Of a stretch of 64,000 bases of DNA, positions 1 to 9,700 are shown piece after piece (position 1 is the stretch's first letter; each line of letters starts with the position of its first letter). The notes under the pieces are model-generated. The model did no database searches, was not told where the DNA came from, and saw only the letters and a list, made by a program, of their open reading frames with translations. The stretch lies in NCBI GenBank assembly GCA_001942185.1, contig MKJV01000022.1, positions 1 to 64,000 of the forward strand. The letters are read 5' to 3'. Both the position numbers and the translations under genes were made by a program. This stretch comes from Pseudonocardia sp. CNS-004. GTDB lineage: Bacteria > Actinomycetota > Actinomycetes > Mycobacteriales > Pseudonocardiaceae.

Positions 1-51
1 CGCCCGCTCCTCATCGGTCAGTTCCACCACGGGAGCGACAGGACTCGGCAT
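1..51 (-). CDS. IS630-family transposase, N-terminal edge (partial)
   Basis: Only the first 17 codons lie in the window, running off its left edge on the minus strand. The peptide begins MPSPVAPVV and continues LTDEERA; a short leader followed by LT-DEER is typical of the N-terminus of IS630-family transposases in actinobacteria. An insertion sequence end would then lie between about 52 and 100, but I could not delimit its terminal inverted repeat. The call rests on a short peptide resemblance and needs the neighbouring sequence. The following stretch up to the methyltransferase stop (52-291) holds no gene I can support. Confidence 0.5.
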   Translation of the reverse strand, partial: MPSPVAPVVELTDEERA

Positions 52-291
52 CCACCAAGCCTATCCAGCTACGGGATAATTAACGACTCGGGACACTAGA
101 GAGTTTTGACGTGGCTGGTGTGCGCAGCGGTGCCGGTAGCGGAACCTCAGACGCCTTCTCGCTCCGGGATCTCCTCCTCATGAACGCCAGTTCACAGCGT
201 CGGAGCTGTCCTCGCGAGAACACGCCGGAGAACCCGCGTCGGTGCCGGTGGCGTGCTCCCTCGAAGCGGCTCCGCCGCCTATGAACACGAC

Positions 292-921
292 CTAACGCGT
301 GGCGCTGAAGTAGGTGCTGTGGAGCCGGCCGCGCTCCCCGGTGCGGACGGCGGTGAACCCGGCTGCGCGCATGCGGTCCGGGATGCCGTCGCCCGCGTTG
401 GCCCGCAGGAGCTCGCTGTGCTGCATCCGGCGCGAGAAGCGGCCGTGGTGGTGCCCTGCGACGTCCACGAGGTGCAGCTGCCCTCCGGGGCGTAGCACCC
501 GGCGGGCCTCGGCCAGCGCGCGGTCCTTCTCGGCGTCGTCGAGGTGGTGGAACATGAACGACGAGAGCACCCGGTCGAAACTCTCGTCCGGATAGGGCAG
601 CTCGCCCGCCTTGCCCTGGTCGAACCGGACGGGCAGGCCCGCGCGTTCGGCCTTGCGCCTGGCCCGTGCGAGCGCGAGCGGGTCGGGGTCGAGCCCGACG
701 ATCTCCGCGTCCGGGTGCATGCGCTGCGCACGGAGCACGAGTCCGCCGGGGCCGCAGCCGATCTCGAGCACGTCGTGGCCGGGCTCGACGCCCGCCAGCT
801 CGATGAGGCGCCGGTGGATCCGCTGCGCGCCCAGCAGCCACGTGCACACGTCGTAGAACGGCAGCCACCGGTCCGTGCCCATCGCGGGGATGTAGTCGTG
901 TTCCTGATGTCGGTGGGGCAT
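292..921 (-). CDS. Class I SAM-dependent methyltransferase
   Basis: A cytoplasmic methyltransferase of about 209 residues. Motif I of the Rossmann-type SAM site is clear (VLEIGCGPGG), followed by an acidic residue closing beta-2 (IVGLDPDP), a motif around SFMFHHLDD and the post-motif RRVLRPGGQLHLVD, as in the Methyltransf_11/25 families. The substrate cannot be read from the sequence. The start at ATG 919-921 (MPHRHQEHDY) is chosen over upstream in-frame codons because it leaves a divergent promoter gap of about 115 bp to the AraC-type regulator, which is its likely local regulator. Confidence 0.75.
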   Translation of the reverse strand: MPHRHQEHDYIPAMGTDRWLPFYDVCTWLLGAQRIHRRLIELAGVEPGHDVLEIGCGPGGLVLRAQRMHPDAEIVGLDPDPLALARARRKAERAGLPVRFDQGKAGELPYPDESFDRVLSSFMFHHLDDAEKDRALAEARRVLRPGGQLHLVDVAGHHHGRFSRRMQHSELLRANAGDGIPDRMRAAGFTAVRTGERGRLHSTYFSATR

Positions 922-1036
922 GGCCTCGGTCCTTCCCGGATGTGACGATGTTCGGGTGTCCACATCCAGGCTGGAACAGCCCGAACCTGGTGCCAAGGGA
1001 TGTTCGTCGGAGGAATCCGGACCATCTTCGGTTCTG

Positions 1037-1942
1037 GTGCGAGCGGCCACCCGCGGCGGTGCGGCGGTCTACGGCTACCGCCGCATACCCGGGGTACCCC
1101 CGATCGGCGTCGTCGGCATGCGCGAGGGCCACGCGATGTTCGGCGGCGTGCCTCCCGAGCCGCATGCCCACGACTTCCTGGTGCTCGTGTACCTGGAGTG
1201 CGGCACCGGCCGGGTGCGGCTCGACGACCGGATGTGGCAGGTCGAGGCAGGCGACGTGCTGCTCGTCGCGCCCGGCGAGGTGGTGACGATCATGGAGGCC
1301 GAGCTGCACGCCGCCGCCGGGTGGTCGGTCTACTTCCCGCCCGAGGTGATGCAGCCGGGCGACGCCGGCGCGTTCCTGTCCTGGCGGGCCCACCCGCTGC
1401 TCTTCCCGTTCGTGCGGGGGATGGCGGGCGGTGCGCAGCGGCTGCACGTCCCACCGGCGCAACGCGCCGCGTTCGTCGAGCACGTCACCGCGATCGAGCG
1501 GGAGGTGCGCGAGCGGAGTGACGGGTGCGACGAGGCCGCGATCGCACACCTCACGCTGCTGCTCGTCGCCGTGTCGCGGCTCGCGGCCGACATCTCGGGC
1601 GACCTCGTCCTGCGCGAGGAGCCGTTGCTCGCCGCCGTCTTCGACGCCATCGAGGCGGGCTTCCGCGGCCCGTTGGGCCTCGCCGACGTCGCCACGAGCG
1701 TCGGGCTCACCCCGGGCCACCTCACCACTGTGGTGGGGCGCAAGACCGGGCGCACCGTCCAGCAGTGGATCACGGAGCGGCGGATGGTGGAGGCGCGGCG
1801 GCTGCTCGCCGAGACGGAGCTGACGGTCGAGGCCGTCGGGGCCCGCGTGGGCTACCGCGACCCCGGCTACTTCGCACGGCGGTTCCGGCACGCCCACGAC
1901 ACCTCGCCGCGGCAGTGGCGGCGCGCAGGCCGGGCCCGCTGA
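1037..1942 (+). CDS. AraC-family transcriptional regulator
   Basis: About 301 residues. The N-terminal half is a cupin-like sensor (HAHDFLVLVYLECGTGRV, then DVLLVAPGEVV) and the C-terminal 100 residues are a double helix-turn-helix of AraC type (GLADVATSVGLTPGHLTTVV; VGYRDPGYFARRFRHAHDTSPRQWRR). It binds DNA and probably a small-molecule effector. It is divergent from the methyltransferase and may control it. The start is uncertain: GTG 1037 has a GGAGG 23 nt upstream, which is too far for a normal ribosome site, and an in-frame ATG at 920 would overlap the methyltransferase start. Confidence 0.75.
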   Translation: MRAATRGGAAVYGYRRIPGVPPIGVVGMREGHAMFGGVPPEPHAHDFLVLVYLECGTGRVRLDDRMWQVEAGDVLLVAPGEVVTIMEAELHAAAGWSVYFPPEVMQPGDAGAFLSWRAHPLLFPFVRGMAGGAQRLHVPPAQRAAFVEHVTAIEREVRERSDGCDEAAIAHLTLLLVAVSRLAADISGDLVLREEPLLAAVFDAIEAGFRGPLGLADVATSVGLTPGHLTTVVGRKTGRTVQQWITERRMVEARRLLAETELTVEAVGARVGYRDPGYFARRFRHAHDTSPRQWRRAGRAR

Positions 1943-2001
1943 TCGGGCACCCACCGCGACCGCTGGGATGCGGTGCGTTCCACCGGTAATCTCCGGCGTC
2001 G

Positions 2002-2913
2002 ATGGAACCGCCACGTGAACCCGGCCCCCCGTGGCTTCCCGCGGCGCGCCCGGCACCGCCGCCGCCCGTGCCGATCCCGCCGCTTCCGCAGGGCCAGGGC
2101 ACCGGCCCGACCCCGCCCCGGCCGCGGTTCGACTGGCGCCGCCTCACCCGGTCCCCCCGCGGCGCCGCCACCGTCGGCCTGCTGGCGGCAGCCCTGCTGC
2201 TGTGGCCGTTCGCGGGTTTCTCGTGGATCCCCTGGCTGGTCGGGCTCGTGGCGCTCGTCGTGCTCCGGCTGCTGCGGCTCGACGGCCCGCTCCGCGGCTG
2301 GGACATCCCGCTCGCCTGCCTGGCCGTCGTCGCCGGCCTGATGGTGAGCACCGGCCCGTGGGCGTGGGCGCTCGCGGCGAGCATCGGCATCCTGCTGGCC
2401 GGGCTCGCGCAGCTGCCGTGGTGGAGGCTCGCGGCGGTCGGCGCGGTGCTGTGCGTGGTGAGCGGGATCGGTTTCGGTCTTTCGGTGCACCAGGCCCGGG
2501 TGGCGCAGGAGCAGGCGCAGGTCATGGCGGGCGAACCCCTGCGGGTCCAGCTGGGCGAGACGCGGGCCGCCCGGGTGCTGCCCGCGATCCTCACCGCGGT
2601 GCAGCTCGACGACGCCGACCCCGTCTGCCGGCTGCTCACGCCCGAGGCGGAGGCCCAGCTGCTCGGCGCGGTCGGGGTCGCCAGCTGCCAGGACGCCGTG
2701 GCGGAGCTGAGCCGACGGTCGTCCGGCGCGGCCCCCGTCGACGACGAGCGCCTGCCCCAACCGCAGGCCACGGCCGACGGCTCCGTCGTCGACGCGTGCT
2801 CGACGGCCTGGGCGAGCGCTGCCGGGAGGGAGCTGGGCCGCATCCTCATCATGCAGACCGACCCTGCCGTGCAGCGCTTCGCCGTGCGGGGGTTCGCGCC
2901 CTGCGCCGGCTGA
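2002..2913 (+). CDS. Conserved multi-pass membrane protein, function unknown
   Basis: 303 residues. A proline-rich cytoplasmic N-terminus (residues 1-45) is followed by about four hydrophobic segments (roughly 55-75, 76-90, 98-116, 118-160), including LVGLVALVVLRLLRL and ALAASIGILLAGLAQL. The C-terminal 130 residues are soluble and contain three cysteines (VCRLL, ASCQD, DACSTAW) plus a final one near FAPCAG, which would allow disulfides if this part is extracytoplasmic. I do not recognise a family with known function. The gene ends just before a 135-bp palindromic repeat. Confidence 0.6.
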   Translation: MEPPREPGPPWLPAARPAPPPPVPIPPLPQGQGTGPTPPRPRFDWRRLTRSPRGAATVGLLAAALLLWPFAGFSWIPWLVGLVALVVLRLLRLDGPLRGWDIPLACLAVVAGLMVSTGPWAWALAASIGILLAGLAQLPWWRLAAVGAVLCVVSGIGFGLSVHQARVAQEQAQVMAGEPLRVQLGETRAARVLPAILTAVQLDDADPVCRLLTPEAEAQLLGAVGVASCQDAVAELSRRSSGAAPVDDERLPQPQATADGSVVDACSTAWASAAGRELGRILIMQTDPAVQRFAVRGFAPCAG

Positions 2914-2944
2914 CGGGCACCAGCCAGAGGCCGGCCCGTGGCTC

Positions 2945-3079
2945 GTGATCGCCGGAAATGGTGCCGGGACGACCGATCTGTCGCCGTGCCACCACTGCCG
3001 ACGATCGGCGCGCACATGATCGGCCGGAGTGGTGGCAGGGCGTCCCATCCGGCGCCCTCGAACCACTCCCGGTGATCAC
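2945..3079. repeat. 135-bp palindromic intergenic repeat, family A, copy 1
   Basis: Starts GTGATCGCCGG and ends CCGGTGATCAC; the two ends form an imperfect terminal inverted repeat (15 of the first 18 bases pair). Inside, CCACCACT and AGTGGTGG form a second inverted repeat, so one strand can fold into a long hairpin. A second copy of identical length lies at 63368-63502; an ungapped hand alignment gives 114 of 135 identical bases. It has no convincing gene and sits between two convergent genes (membrane protein and etfD). It may be a MITE-like element or a bidirectional terminator. Confidence 0.85.
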
Positions 3080-3196
3080 GCCGCCGGGTTAGCGCGGCCG
3101 GTCCTGGCCGGTGCACCCGAGCGTCATGATCGTTGCGAGATCACGCCGCCCGCCGCCGTGAGGGCGCAACGGCACCAGCCGGAACGATCACGCCGG

Positions 3197-5443
3197 CTAC
3201 GACTCCCCGTCGGGTCGAGCGACCGCCGCCTGCCCGGTGGCCTGGCCGTTCCCGCCGGCGTCGCCGCGCTTGACGGCCGTGAGGAGCATCTGGGAGACGT
3301 CGAGGATCTCCACGTCGGTGCCCTTGTCCTCGCCCTGGCGCTGGGTGAGGCCGTCGTTGAACATGACGCGGCAGAACGGGCAGCCGGTGGCGATCTTCTC
3401 GGCGCCGGTGGCGAGCGCTTCGTCGACGCGTTCGAGGTTGACCCGCTTGCCGATCTTCTCTTCCATCCACATGCGGGCACCGCCCGCGCCGCAGCAGAAC
3501 GACCGGTCGGCGTGGCGGGGCATCTCGGCCAGCTTCACCCCGGCCGCCCCGACGAGCTCCCGCGGTTCGGCGTAGATCTCGTTGTGCCGGCCCAGGTAGC
3601 AGGGGTCGTGGTAGGTCACGTCGGTCATCGCGTCGGGCGCCGCGACCGGCACGAGCTTGCCCTCGCGCACCAGCTTGTTGAGCAGCTGGGTGTGGTGCAC
3701 GACCTCGTACTGCCCGTCGAGCTGCGGGTACTCGCGGCCGAGGGTGTTGAGGCAGTGCGGGCACGTCGTCACGATCTTGCGGGTGCCCGGCTCCCGGCCC
3801 TCGAACACCGCGTTGAGGACCTCGACGTTCTGCTGGGCGAGCATCTGGAACAGGAACTCGTTGCCCGACCGGCGCGCCGGGTCGCCGGTGCACGACTCCT
3901 CCGGGCCGAGCACCACGTACCCGACGCCGGCGCGGTGCAGCAGCTCCGCGGTGGCGCGCACCGTCCGCTTGGCGTTGTCGTCGAACGCGCCCGCGCACCC
4001 GACCCAGAACAGGTACTCCGTGTCGGCGGACAGCTCGCCGTCGAAGACCGGGACCTCGAAGTCGAGGGTCTTGGTCCAGTCGAGGCGGTCCTTGGCGTTC
4101 TGGCCCCAGGGGTTGCCCTTGTTCTCCAGGTTGCGGAACAGCACGCCGAGCTCGGAGGGGAACTCGGACTCGATCAGCACCTGGTTGCGGCGCATGTCGA
4201 CGATGTGGTCGACGTGCTCGATGTCGACCGGGCACTGCTCCACGCACGCCCCGCAGGTGGTGCACGACCACAGCACGTCCGGGTCGATCACCCCGCCCTG
4301 CTCGGCGGTGCCGACCAGTGGGCGGGCGGCCTGCTCCGGGCCGGAGCCGTGGACCCGCTCGAACCCGGCCTCCGGCACCCCGTGGCCGGGGTGGGCGGTC
4401 AGCCCGGCGGAGAAGTCGATCGCCCCCTCCTCGGGGGCGTCCTCGCCGCCGATGATGTAGGGGGCCTTGGCGAGCAGGTGGTCGCGCAGGTCCATGATCA
4501 CGAGCTTCGGGGACAGCGGCTTGCCGGTGTTCCACGCCGGGCATTGGCTCTGGCAGCGGCCGCACTCGGTGCAGGTCGCGAAGTCGAGCATGCCCTTCCA
4601 GGTGAAGTCCTCGACCTTGCCGCGGCCGAACGACGCCTCCTCCGGCGGGTCCTCGAAGTCGATCGGCTTGCCCTCGTGCTCGATCGGCTGCAACGGCCCC
4701 AGCGCCTTGGGCAGCCGCTTGGCCGACACGTTCAGCGGGGCGGTGAAGATGTGCAGGTGCTTGCTGTAGGCGATGATCACCGTGAACACCAGCATCACGC
4801 CGATGTGCAGCAGCAGGCCCACGCTCTCCAGCACGAACAGGGTGGGCTCCGACACGCCCGAGAACAGCTGCCCGACGGCCAGCGAGACGAACGCGCCGGA
4901 CTCGTAGGGGAACACCCCCAGCGCCGCCGACGCACCGCGGAAGAAGAACATCGTCCACAGCACGTTGAAGATCATGAAGAGGATCAGCCACGCGCCGCCG
5001 GTGTGCGAACCGTAGAAGCGCGACGCCCGCTGCAGCCGCTCCGGCGCATTGCGGATGCGGATCACCGAGAACACCCCGAGGGAGATCAGCGCGAGGGAGG
5101 CGATCAGGTCCTGCAGGAACCCGAGGACGGGCCAGCGGCCGACCAGCGGGATGTGGAAGTCGTGGTCGAACAGCGCCCCGTACGCCTCGAGGTACACGGT
5201 GATCAAGATCACGAACGCCCAGAACGTGAAGAAGTGCGCCAGGCCGGGTACCGACCACCGCAACAGCTTCCGCTGACCGAACACCTCGACGAACTGCGCT
5301 TTGATCCGCTCGTTCATCTGTGCGACCCGGTCGTGCGCCGGTTGCCCGGACCGGATCAGCGTGTAGAGCCAGTAGGCGCGGCGGCCCGACACCGCCAGCG
5401 CGACAACTGTCATCGCGAGTCCGATGACGAGTCTGACGACCAC
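3197..5443 (-). CDS. etfD: EtfD-type membrane iron-sulfur reductase (ETF:quinone oxidoreductase)
   Basis: 748 residues. The N-terminal 270 residues hold about six transmembrane helices of the nitrate reductase gamma/HdrE type. Two ferredoxin-like 4Fe-4S motifs follow (CTECGRCQSQCP from about Cys291 and CTTCGACVEQCP from about Cys394), then two CCG domains of the heterodisulfide reductase type (EESCTGDPARR; SFCCGAGGARMW). The closest known relative is mycobacterial Rv0338c/EtfD, which passes electrons from the electron-transfer flavoprotein of fatty-acid beta-oxidation to the menaquinone pool; that role is inferred here. The start is GTG 5443, preceded by GGGAGGA at good spacing. A TetR-like palindrome lies about 115 bp upstream. 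Confidence 0.85.
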   Translation of the reverse strand: MVVRLVIGLAMTVVALAVSGRRAYWLYTLIRSGQPAHDRVAQMNERIKAQFVEVFGQRKLLRWSVPGLAHFFTFWAFVILITVYLEAYGALFDHDFHIPLVGRWPVLGFLQDLIASLALISLGVFSVIRIRNAPERLQRASRFYGSHTGGAWLILFMIFNVLWTMFFFRGASAALGVFPYESGAFVSLAVGQLFSGVSEPTLFVLESVGLLLHIGVMLVFTVIIAYSKHLHIFTAPLNVSAKRLPKALGPLQPIEHEGKPIDFEDPPEEASFGRGKVEDFTWKGMLDFATCTECGRCQSQCPAWNTGKPLSPKLVIMDLRDHLLAKAPYIIGGEDAPEEGAIDFSAGLTAHPGHGVPEAGFERVHGSGPEQAARPLVGTAEQGGVIDPDVLWSCTTCGACVEQCPVDIEHVDHIVDMRRNQVLIESEFPSELGVLFRNLENKGNPWGQNAKDRLDWTKTLDFEVPVFDGELSADTEYLFWVGCAGAFDDNAKRTVRATAELLHRAGVGYVVLGPEESCTGDPARRSGNEFLFQMLAQQNVEVLNAVFEGREPGTRKIVTTCPHCLNTLGREYPQLDGQYEVVHHTQLLNKLVREGKLVPVAAPDAMTDVTYHDPCYLGRHNEIYAEPRELVGAAGVKLAEMPRHADRSFCCGAGGARMWMEEKIGKRVNLERVDEALATGAEKIATGCPFCRVMFNDGLTQRQGEDKGTDVEILDVSQMLLTAVKRGDAGGNGQATGQAAVARPDGES

Positions 5444-5558
5444 GGCTTCCTCCCAGTGCTGGCGCCGCAGGTGGTGGGCTGCGGGCCGTTGCGGAGCAGG
5501 GTAGACCGGCGCGCCCGCGTGCCAGGCAGCGCCGTTCCGGCTGTTCAGGCCCAAAAGC

Positions 5559-5570
5559 TACTCGCCAGTA
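5559..5570. promoter_or_regulatory. Palindromic operator candidate upstream of etfD
   Basis: TACTCGCCAGTA is a 12-bp near-perfect palindrome (TACT and AGTA arms) lying in the 428-bp gap between etfD (minus) and the secretion locus (plus), about 115 bp before the etfD start. Its form suits a TetR-type regulator; a fatty-acid-responsive one would make sense for etfD, but that is inference. In the rest of the gap (5444-5871) I see no gene, only the GGAGGAG ribosome site of the next gene at its end. Confidence 0.4.
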
Positions 5571-5871
5571 ACAGCGGAGCGCGATGTGACCCTAACCCGC
5601 GGTCGGGTGTCGCGCTGCCGGGTTCAGGTTGGTTGTTCGTCACTCAACCGGTCCAGATCGGGGTCCGCGGAGGCGGTCGTTCACCCCTGTGGCCCGTCGA
5701 ATTGCTGTCCGTGTCACTGAGCTCTGACGGGCGGGCGACTCGCTATGCTCCGGGTGGTCAACATGGTCTACTCGTCGGCGAATGCCCGAGCAGACCAGGC
5801 GGGCGTCCACCAGCCCGAGTTGGTCGGGTACGCGGCGAACTCGGGTTGGCAGCGCCACGAGGAGGAGCGTC

Positions 5872-6132
5872 ATGACCGGACCACAGGTGCTCGAACTGCA
5901 CGCGCAGGCACTGAGCACCAGCGGTCTCCAAGGCTGGATCCAGGACAATGTGATCCCGCTCATCCTGCTCGGCATCGCGATCATCCTCCTGTGGATCGGG
6001 GGGAAGGGCGACAACGCCGGGGTCGCCCGGCGCAGCGTCGGTCTGATCGTCGGACTGATCGCCCTCGGCGTCGCGGTGTCCGGCAACGGCCCGGAGATCG
6101 GCAATTTCCTGGCCAGTCTCCTAGTCGGGTGA
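5872..6132 (+). CDS. Small two-helix membrane protein, pilin-like (VirB2/TrbC-like)
   Basis: 86 residues with two hydrophobic helices (about 24-42, VIPLILLGIAIILLWIGG, and 52-68, VGLIVGLIALGVAVSGNG) joined by a short charged loop (KGDNAGVARR). Size and topology match VirB2/TrbC-type pilin subunits of type IV secretion systems, and it is the first gene of a run containing VirB3-, VirB4-, VirB6- and VirB8-like genes. There is no direct family signature, so the assignment depends on context. The ATG at 5872 follows GGAGGAG with ideal spacing. Confidence 0.55.
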   Translation: MTGPQVLELHAQALSTSGLQGWIQDNVIPLILLGIAIILLWIGGKGDNAGVARRSVGLIVGLIALGVAVSGNGPEIGNFLASLLVG

Positions 6133-6141
6133 CAAGTGCTC

Positions 6142-6291
6142 CCCACCGGAAGCTCGCCGAACAGGTCGCCTGCCCAGCTCCACGCTGCGCGCACCGGCCG
6201 ACGGCCGGGGTGCGCCCGACACGAGTCCCACCGCGCGGCTGACGCAGCGACGACCTGGATCCACGGCGACGCACGACGGTCCAGCGGCGGG
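6142..6291. repeat. 150-bp intergenic repeat, family B, copy 1
   Basis: Related to the element at 50780-50929. The central 93 bp (6172-6264, beginning GCCCAGCTCCACGCTG and ending CTGGATCCAC) align without gaps to 50810-50902 with 68 of 93 bases identical by hand count, and flanking bases also agree above chance. The terminal inverted repeat that is perfect in the other copy is worn here (9 of 15 pair). It lies between the pilin-like and PrgI-like genes, inside the putative secretion operon. Confidence 0.7.
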
Positions 6292-6299
6292 GGGCGCTA

Positions 6300-6788
6300 G
6301 TGCTCGTCCGCACCGACGACGAGATCTACCGCGTCGACTCAGTCTGGCTCGGGCCGCCGCGAGCCACGTTCCCCTGGCGGGCGAGGTACGTGAGCTACGG
6401 GCTCGGCCTCCTTGTCATGATCTTGATCATGTTCGTGCAACGTCGGGTCGGGATCGGCCTCGACTTCTTCTCGGTGGCGTGGGCGCTCCTGCTCACCGTG
6501 GTGGTCACGCGTTTCATCGGCCAGCGCATCGACTACGAGCGCCCGCTCGGCCAGGTCGTCGGGCTCTTCCGCCACGAGGTCGCCGGACCGCGCCGGCGCA
6601 CGGCCGGCACCGGCGGGGTCGTCCGCTCGAGCCACGTGCGCATCGGACCGGCCGTCCGGCCACGCCGGCAGAAGGCGCGGCGCGAGCAGCCGCGGAGGCC
6701 CAGGACGGCGCCCGGATGGCCCGCGAGCCCGCCGGAGCGGAGCGGAGGCACTCACACACAGAAGGGGCGTTCGCGTGTCACGAGGTGA
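6300..6788 (+). CDS. PrgI/VirB3-like membrane protein
   Basis: 162 residues. Two adjacent transmembrane helices lie near residues 31-46 (SYGLGLLVMILIMFVQ) and 55-72 (FFSVAWALLLTVVVTRFIG), followed by a long basic, Arg/Pro-rich cytoplasmic tail. This layout and its place directly before a VirB4 ATPase fit PrgI/VirB3, the small inner-membrane partner of VirB4 in Gram-positive secretion systems. It starts with GTG 6300, and its last 14 nt overlap the VirB4 start, indicating translational coupling. Confidence 0.6.
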   Translation: MLVRTDDEIYRVDSVWLGPPRATFPWRARYVSYGLGLLVMILIMFVQRRVGIGLDFFSVAWALLLTVVVTRFIGQRIDYERPLGQVVGLFRHEVAGPRRRTAGTGGVVRSSHVRIGPAVRPRRQKARREQPRRPRTAPGWPASPPERSGGTHTQKGRSRVTR

Positions 6789-9700
6789 CGCGGGCCGGGA
6801 CCGGAGACCCAAGGAGCGCGCGGGCCGCAAGCGGGGCCGCGCGCTCGCGGGGGACGGCGGGCTGCCCACGTACGAGCCGAACATCGCGCTGCGCTCCATA
6901 GAGGGGCACCTGACCCGCACCGGCACGCAGGTCATGGCCTGGTACCGGCTCGCGGCCCAGGCCTGGAGCTTCCGCAGCGACTCCCAGCGCGAAGTGCTGA
7001 TCCGCCAGATCGCGGCGCAGCTGGGCGAGCTGCAGGGCAGGTGGCTGCACCTGCGCGTCACCACCCGGCCCTACCCGGTGCACATGTGGGCGGAGTCGTT
7101 CGACCACAACGCGCTCGGCCGGATGCCCGACGTCGCGGGCGCGCTCGGCTGGGACGGGTTCCTCGAGGGCGAGCAGCGCCACCTGATGGGCCTGTCGATG
7201 TCGGACAAGGAGGTCTTCCTCGGTATCGAGGTCTCCGGGCGTCGCACCCTCGACCGGTGGGTGGAGCGCGCCGCGCCGGTGCTGGGCAAGGTCGCCCCGG
7301 CCGCGGTCCGCGCCGAGATCGCGGCGCTGTCCTCCGAGGTCGCCCACCTCGACGCGCTGGTCGCCGGTGCCGGGCTCGACGCGGTGCCCGCCTCGTCCGA
7401 CGACATCGCGTGGCTGATGCACCGGTCCTGCGCGCTCGGCCTGCCCGCGCCGCGCACCCTGTCGGTGGTGCCGGGTGGGTCGCACCGGTGGGAGACCGAG
7501 GACCTCGCCGCGTTCACCGACGGCGTCGAGATGCACCAGGAGCCCTACGCCCCCACGGTGCAGGTGGTCGGGCGGTTGCGGGCGCAGACGGTCAGCCGCA
7601 ACGTCGCCGTGCTCTCGCTCGGGCTGATGGACGGCCTGCGCATCCCCGAGGTCGACGACCCGTGGATGCAGCACTCGGACCGGCTGCCGTTCCCGGTGGA
7701 GTGGTCGGCGCGCATCTACGTGCGCAAGCCGGAGGAGGTCGCGGGCGAGCTGCAGCGCCAGATGGGCAAGGTGCGCAGCCAGATCCGGCACTACACCCAC
7801 GATCACGACCTCGACCCCCCGATGTCGCTCTCCCGCCAGGCCGACCGGGTGCTCGAGGTCGAGGACGAGCTGACGAGCGGTCTCACCCAGCTCAACACCC
7901 GGCTGTACGGCTGGTGGCGGGTCGCGGTCTCGGGCAAGGACGAGGCGGAGGCCGTCAGCCGCGCGCAGCAGGTGCTCGACGTCTACCGGCCGAAGGTGCA
8001 GATCGAGCACCCCGAGGCCCAGTACCGCTACGCGCGCGAGTTCATCCCGGGCGAGCCGCTGGCGTCCACCGCGTACCGCAGGCGCGGGTCGGTCATGTGG
8101 GCGGCATCGGCGGTGCCCGCGGCCACCGCATCGGTCGGCGACCGGCGCGGGATCATGATCGGCGAGACCTGCACGGCCACCCGGCGGCCGGTGGCGTGGG
8201 ATCCGTGGCTCGCGCAGGAGGTGCGCCGCGCGTCCGGGCTCACGGCGGTGGTCGGCGGCCTCGGGTCCGGGAAGTCGTTCCTGACCGGCCTGATCACCTA
8301 CAAGACGCTGCGGGCAGGTGCCCGCTGGACGCTGCTCGACCCGTCCGGTCCGCTCGCGCAGCTCACCCGCCTGCCGGAGCTCGCGCCGTTCTCCCGGCAC
8401 ATCAACCTGCTGCGGGCCGACCCGGGCATCCTCAACCCCTACCGCGTGGTCGCCGAGCCCCGGCCGGACCACTTCGCCGACGAGGAGGACCCGGAGCGGG
8501 CGTGGCGCCGGGAACGCTCGCTCGCCGCGGCCACCCGCCGCAGGCTCGTCCTCGACGTGCTCACCGGCCTGCTGCCCTATGACGTCGCCCGGATCCCGCA
8601 CACCCGGATCGTGCTGCTGCGGGCGGTGCGGGAGGTCGGCGGTTCCCCCGACCGGCACCCCGGCCAGGTCATCGACGCCCTGCGCCGCCACGCCCGTGAC
8701 GGCGAGGACCACGCCGGCGTGGTCGCCGACTTCCTCGCGGAGCGGCGGGAGCTGCCGCAGGCCGCGCTGCTGTTCCCGGACACGTCCCGCGACGACCCGT
8801 GGCAGGCCGACCGCGACTACCGGCTCACCGTGCTCACGATGCAGGGCATGACGCTGCCCCGACCGGGCAGCCCGCGCGAGGAGTGGACCGACGCGGAGGC
8901 GCTCGCCGTCGAGCTGCTGAACCTGGCGTCGTGGCTCACCCAGCGCACGATCTACGACGCCGACCGCAACCTCCGCAAGGGGGTGGCCCTCGACGAGACG
9001 CACTTCCTGTCGCAGGTGCCCACGGGCAAGGTCCTGATCGACCGGCTCGCCCGCGACTCCCGCAAGTTCACGTCCGGGCCCTGTTCGCCTCGCAGCTGGC
9101 GGGCGACCTGCTGCGCGTCTCGGGGTTCGCCTCGCTGGTCAATGCCGTGTTCGTCGGCCGCACCGACGACGAGGAGGCCCAGCGGGAGGCGTTGCGCCTG
9201 CTCAAGGTGCCGATCGGCGTGGGGTACGAGCAGATGCTCGGCACCCTGTCGCCGCGTCCGCGCCACGACGACAGCCCCGACGACACCCCGCGCCAGTTCA
9301 TCTTCGCCGACGGCCACGGCGGCGTGGAGAAGATCCGGATCGACCTCGAGGCGCCGCACCTGGAGCACGTCAGGGAGGCGCTGGACACCAACCCGGACGC
9401 CAACCGGATCTCCGTGAGCGGCGTCCCGGTCACGGCCCCGTCGCCGGTGCGCGCGGTCGAGGACCCCGCGCCACGCCGACCGGTGGTGCTCGGCCGGTCG
9501 CGGGCCCCGTCCTCGACCTGGGTGGAGACCTGGGTGACGACCTCGTGCCGGTGCCCGCCGAACTCGGGCGTGTCGAGCTCGATGGCACGGAGCTCGAGGG
9601 CGACGAGGACTTCGACGATCTCGACGACCCGGACGGCGTGCTCGCGGGCCGGTCGGGCGGCGCGGTGGCGCACGGAGGCCACGCCCACCTGCGCCACGAC

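Noticed and set aside
1..100. Complete insertion sequence at the left edge
   Set aside because: Only 51 bp of the putative transposase and no recognisable terminal repeat are visible, so the element's limits cannot be stated.
3029..5875. A very long open frame on the plus strand opposite etfD, and similar long frames opposite dnaK, VirB4, ureC and others
   Set aside because: High third-position GC leaves antisense frames open; the products are His/Arg/Gly/Asp-rich low-complexity strings with no motifs, while the opposite strand carries clear conserved proteins.
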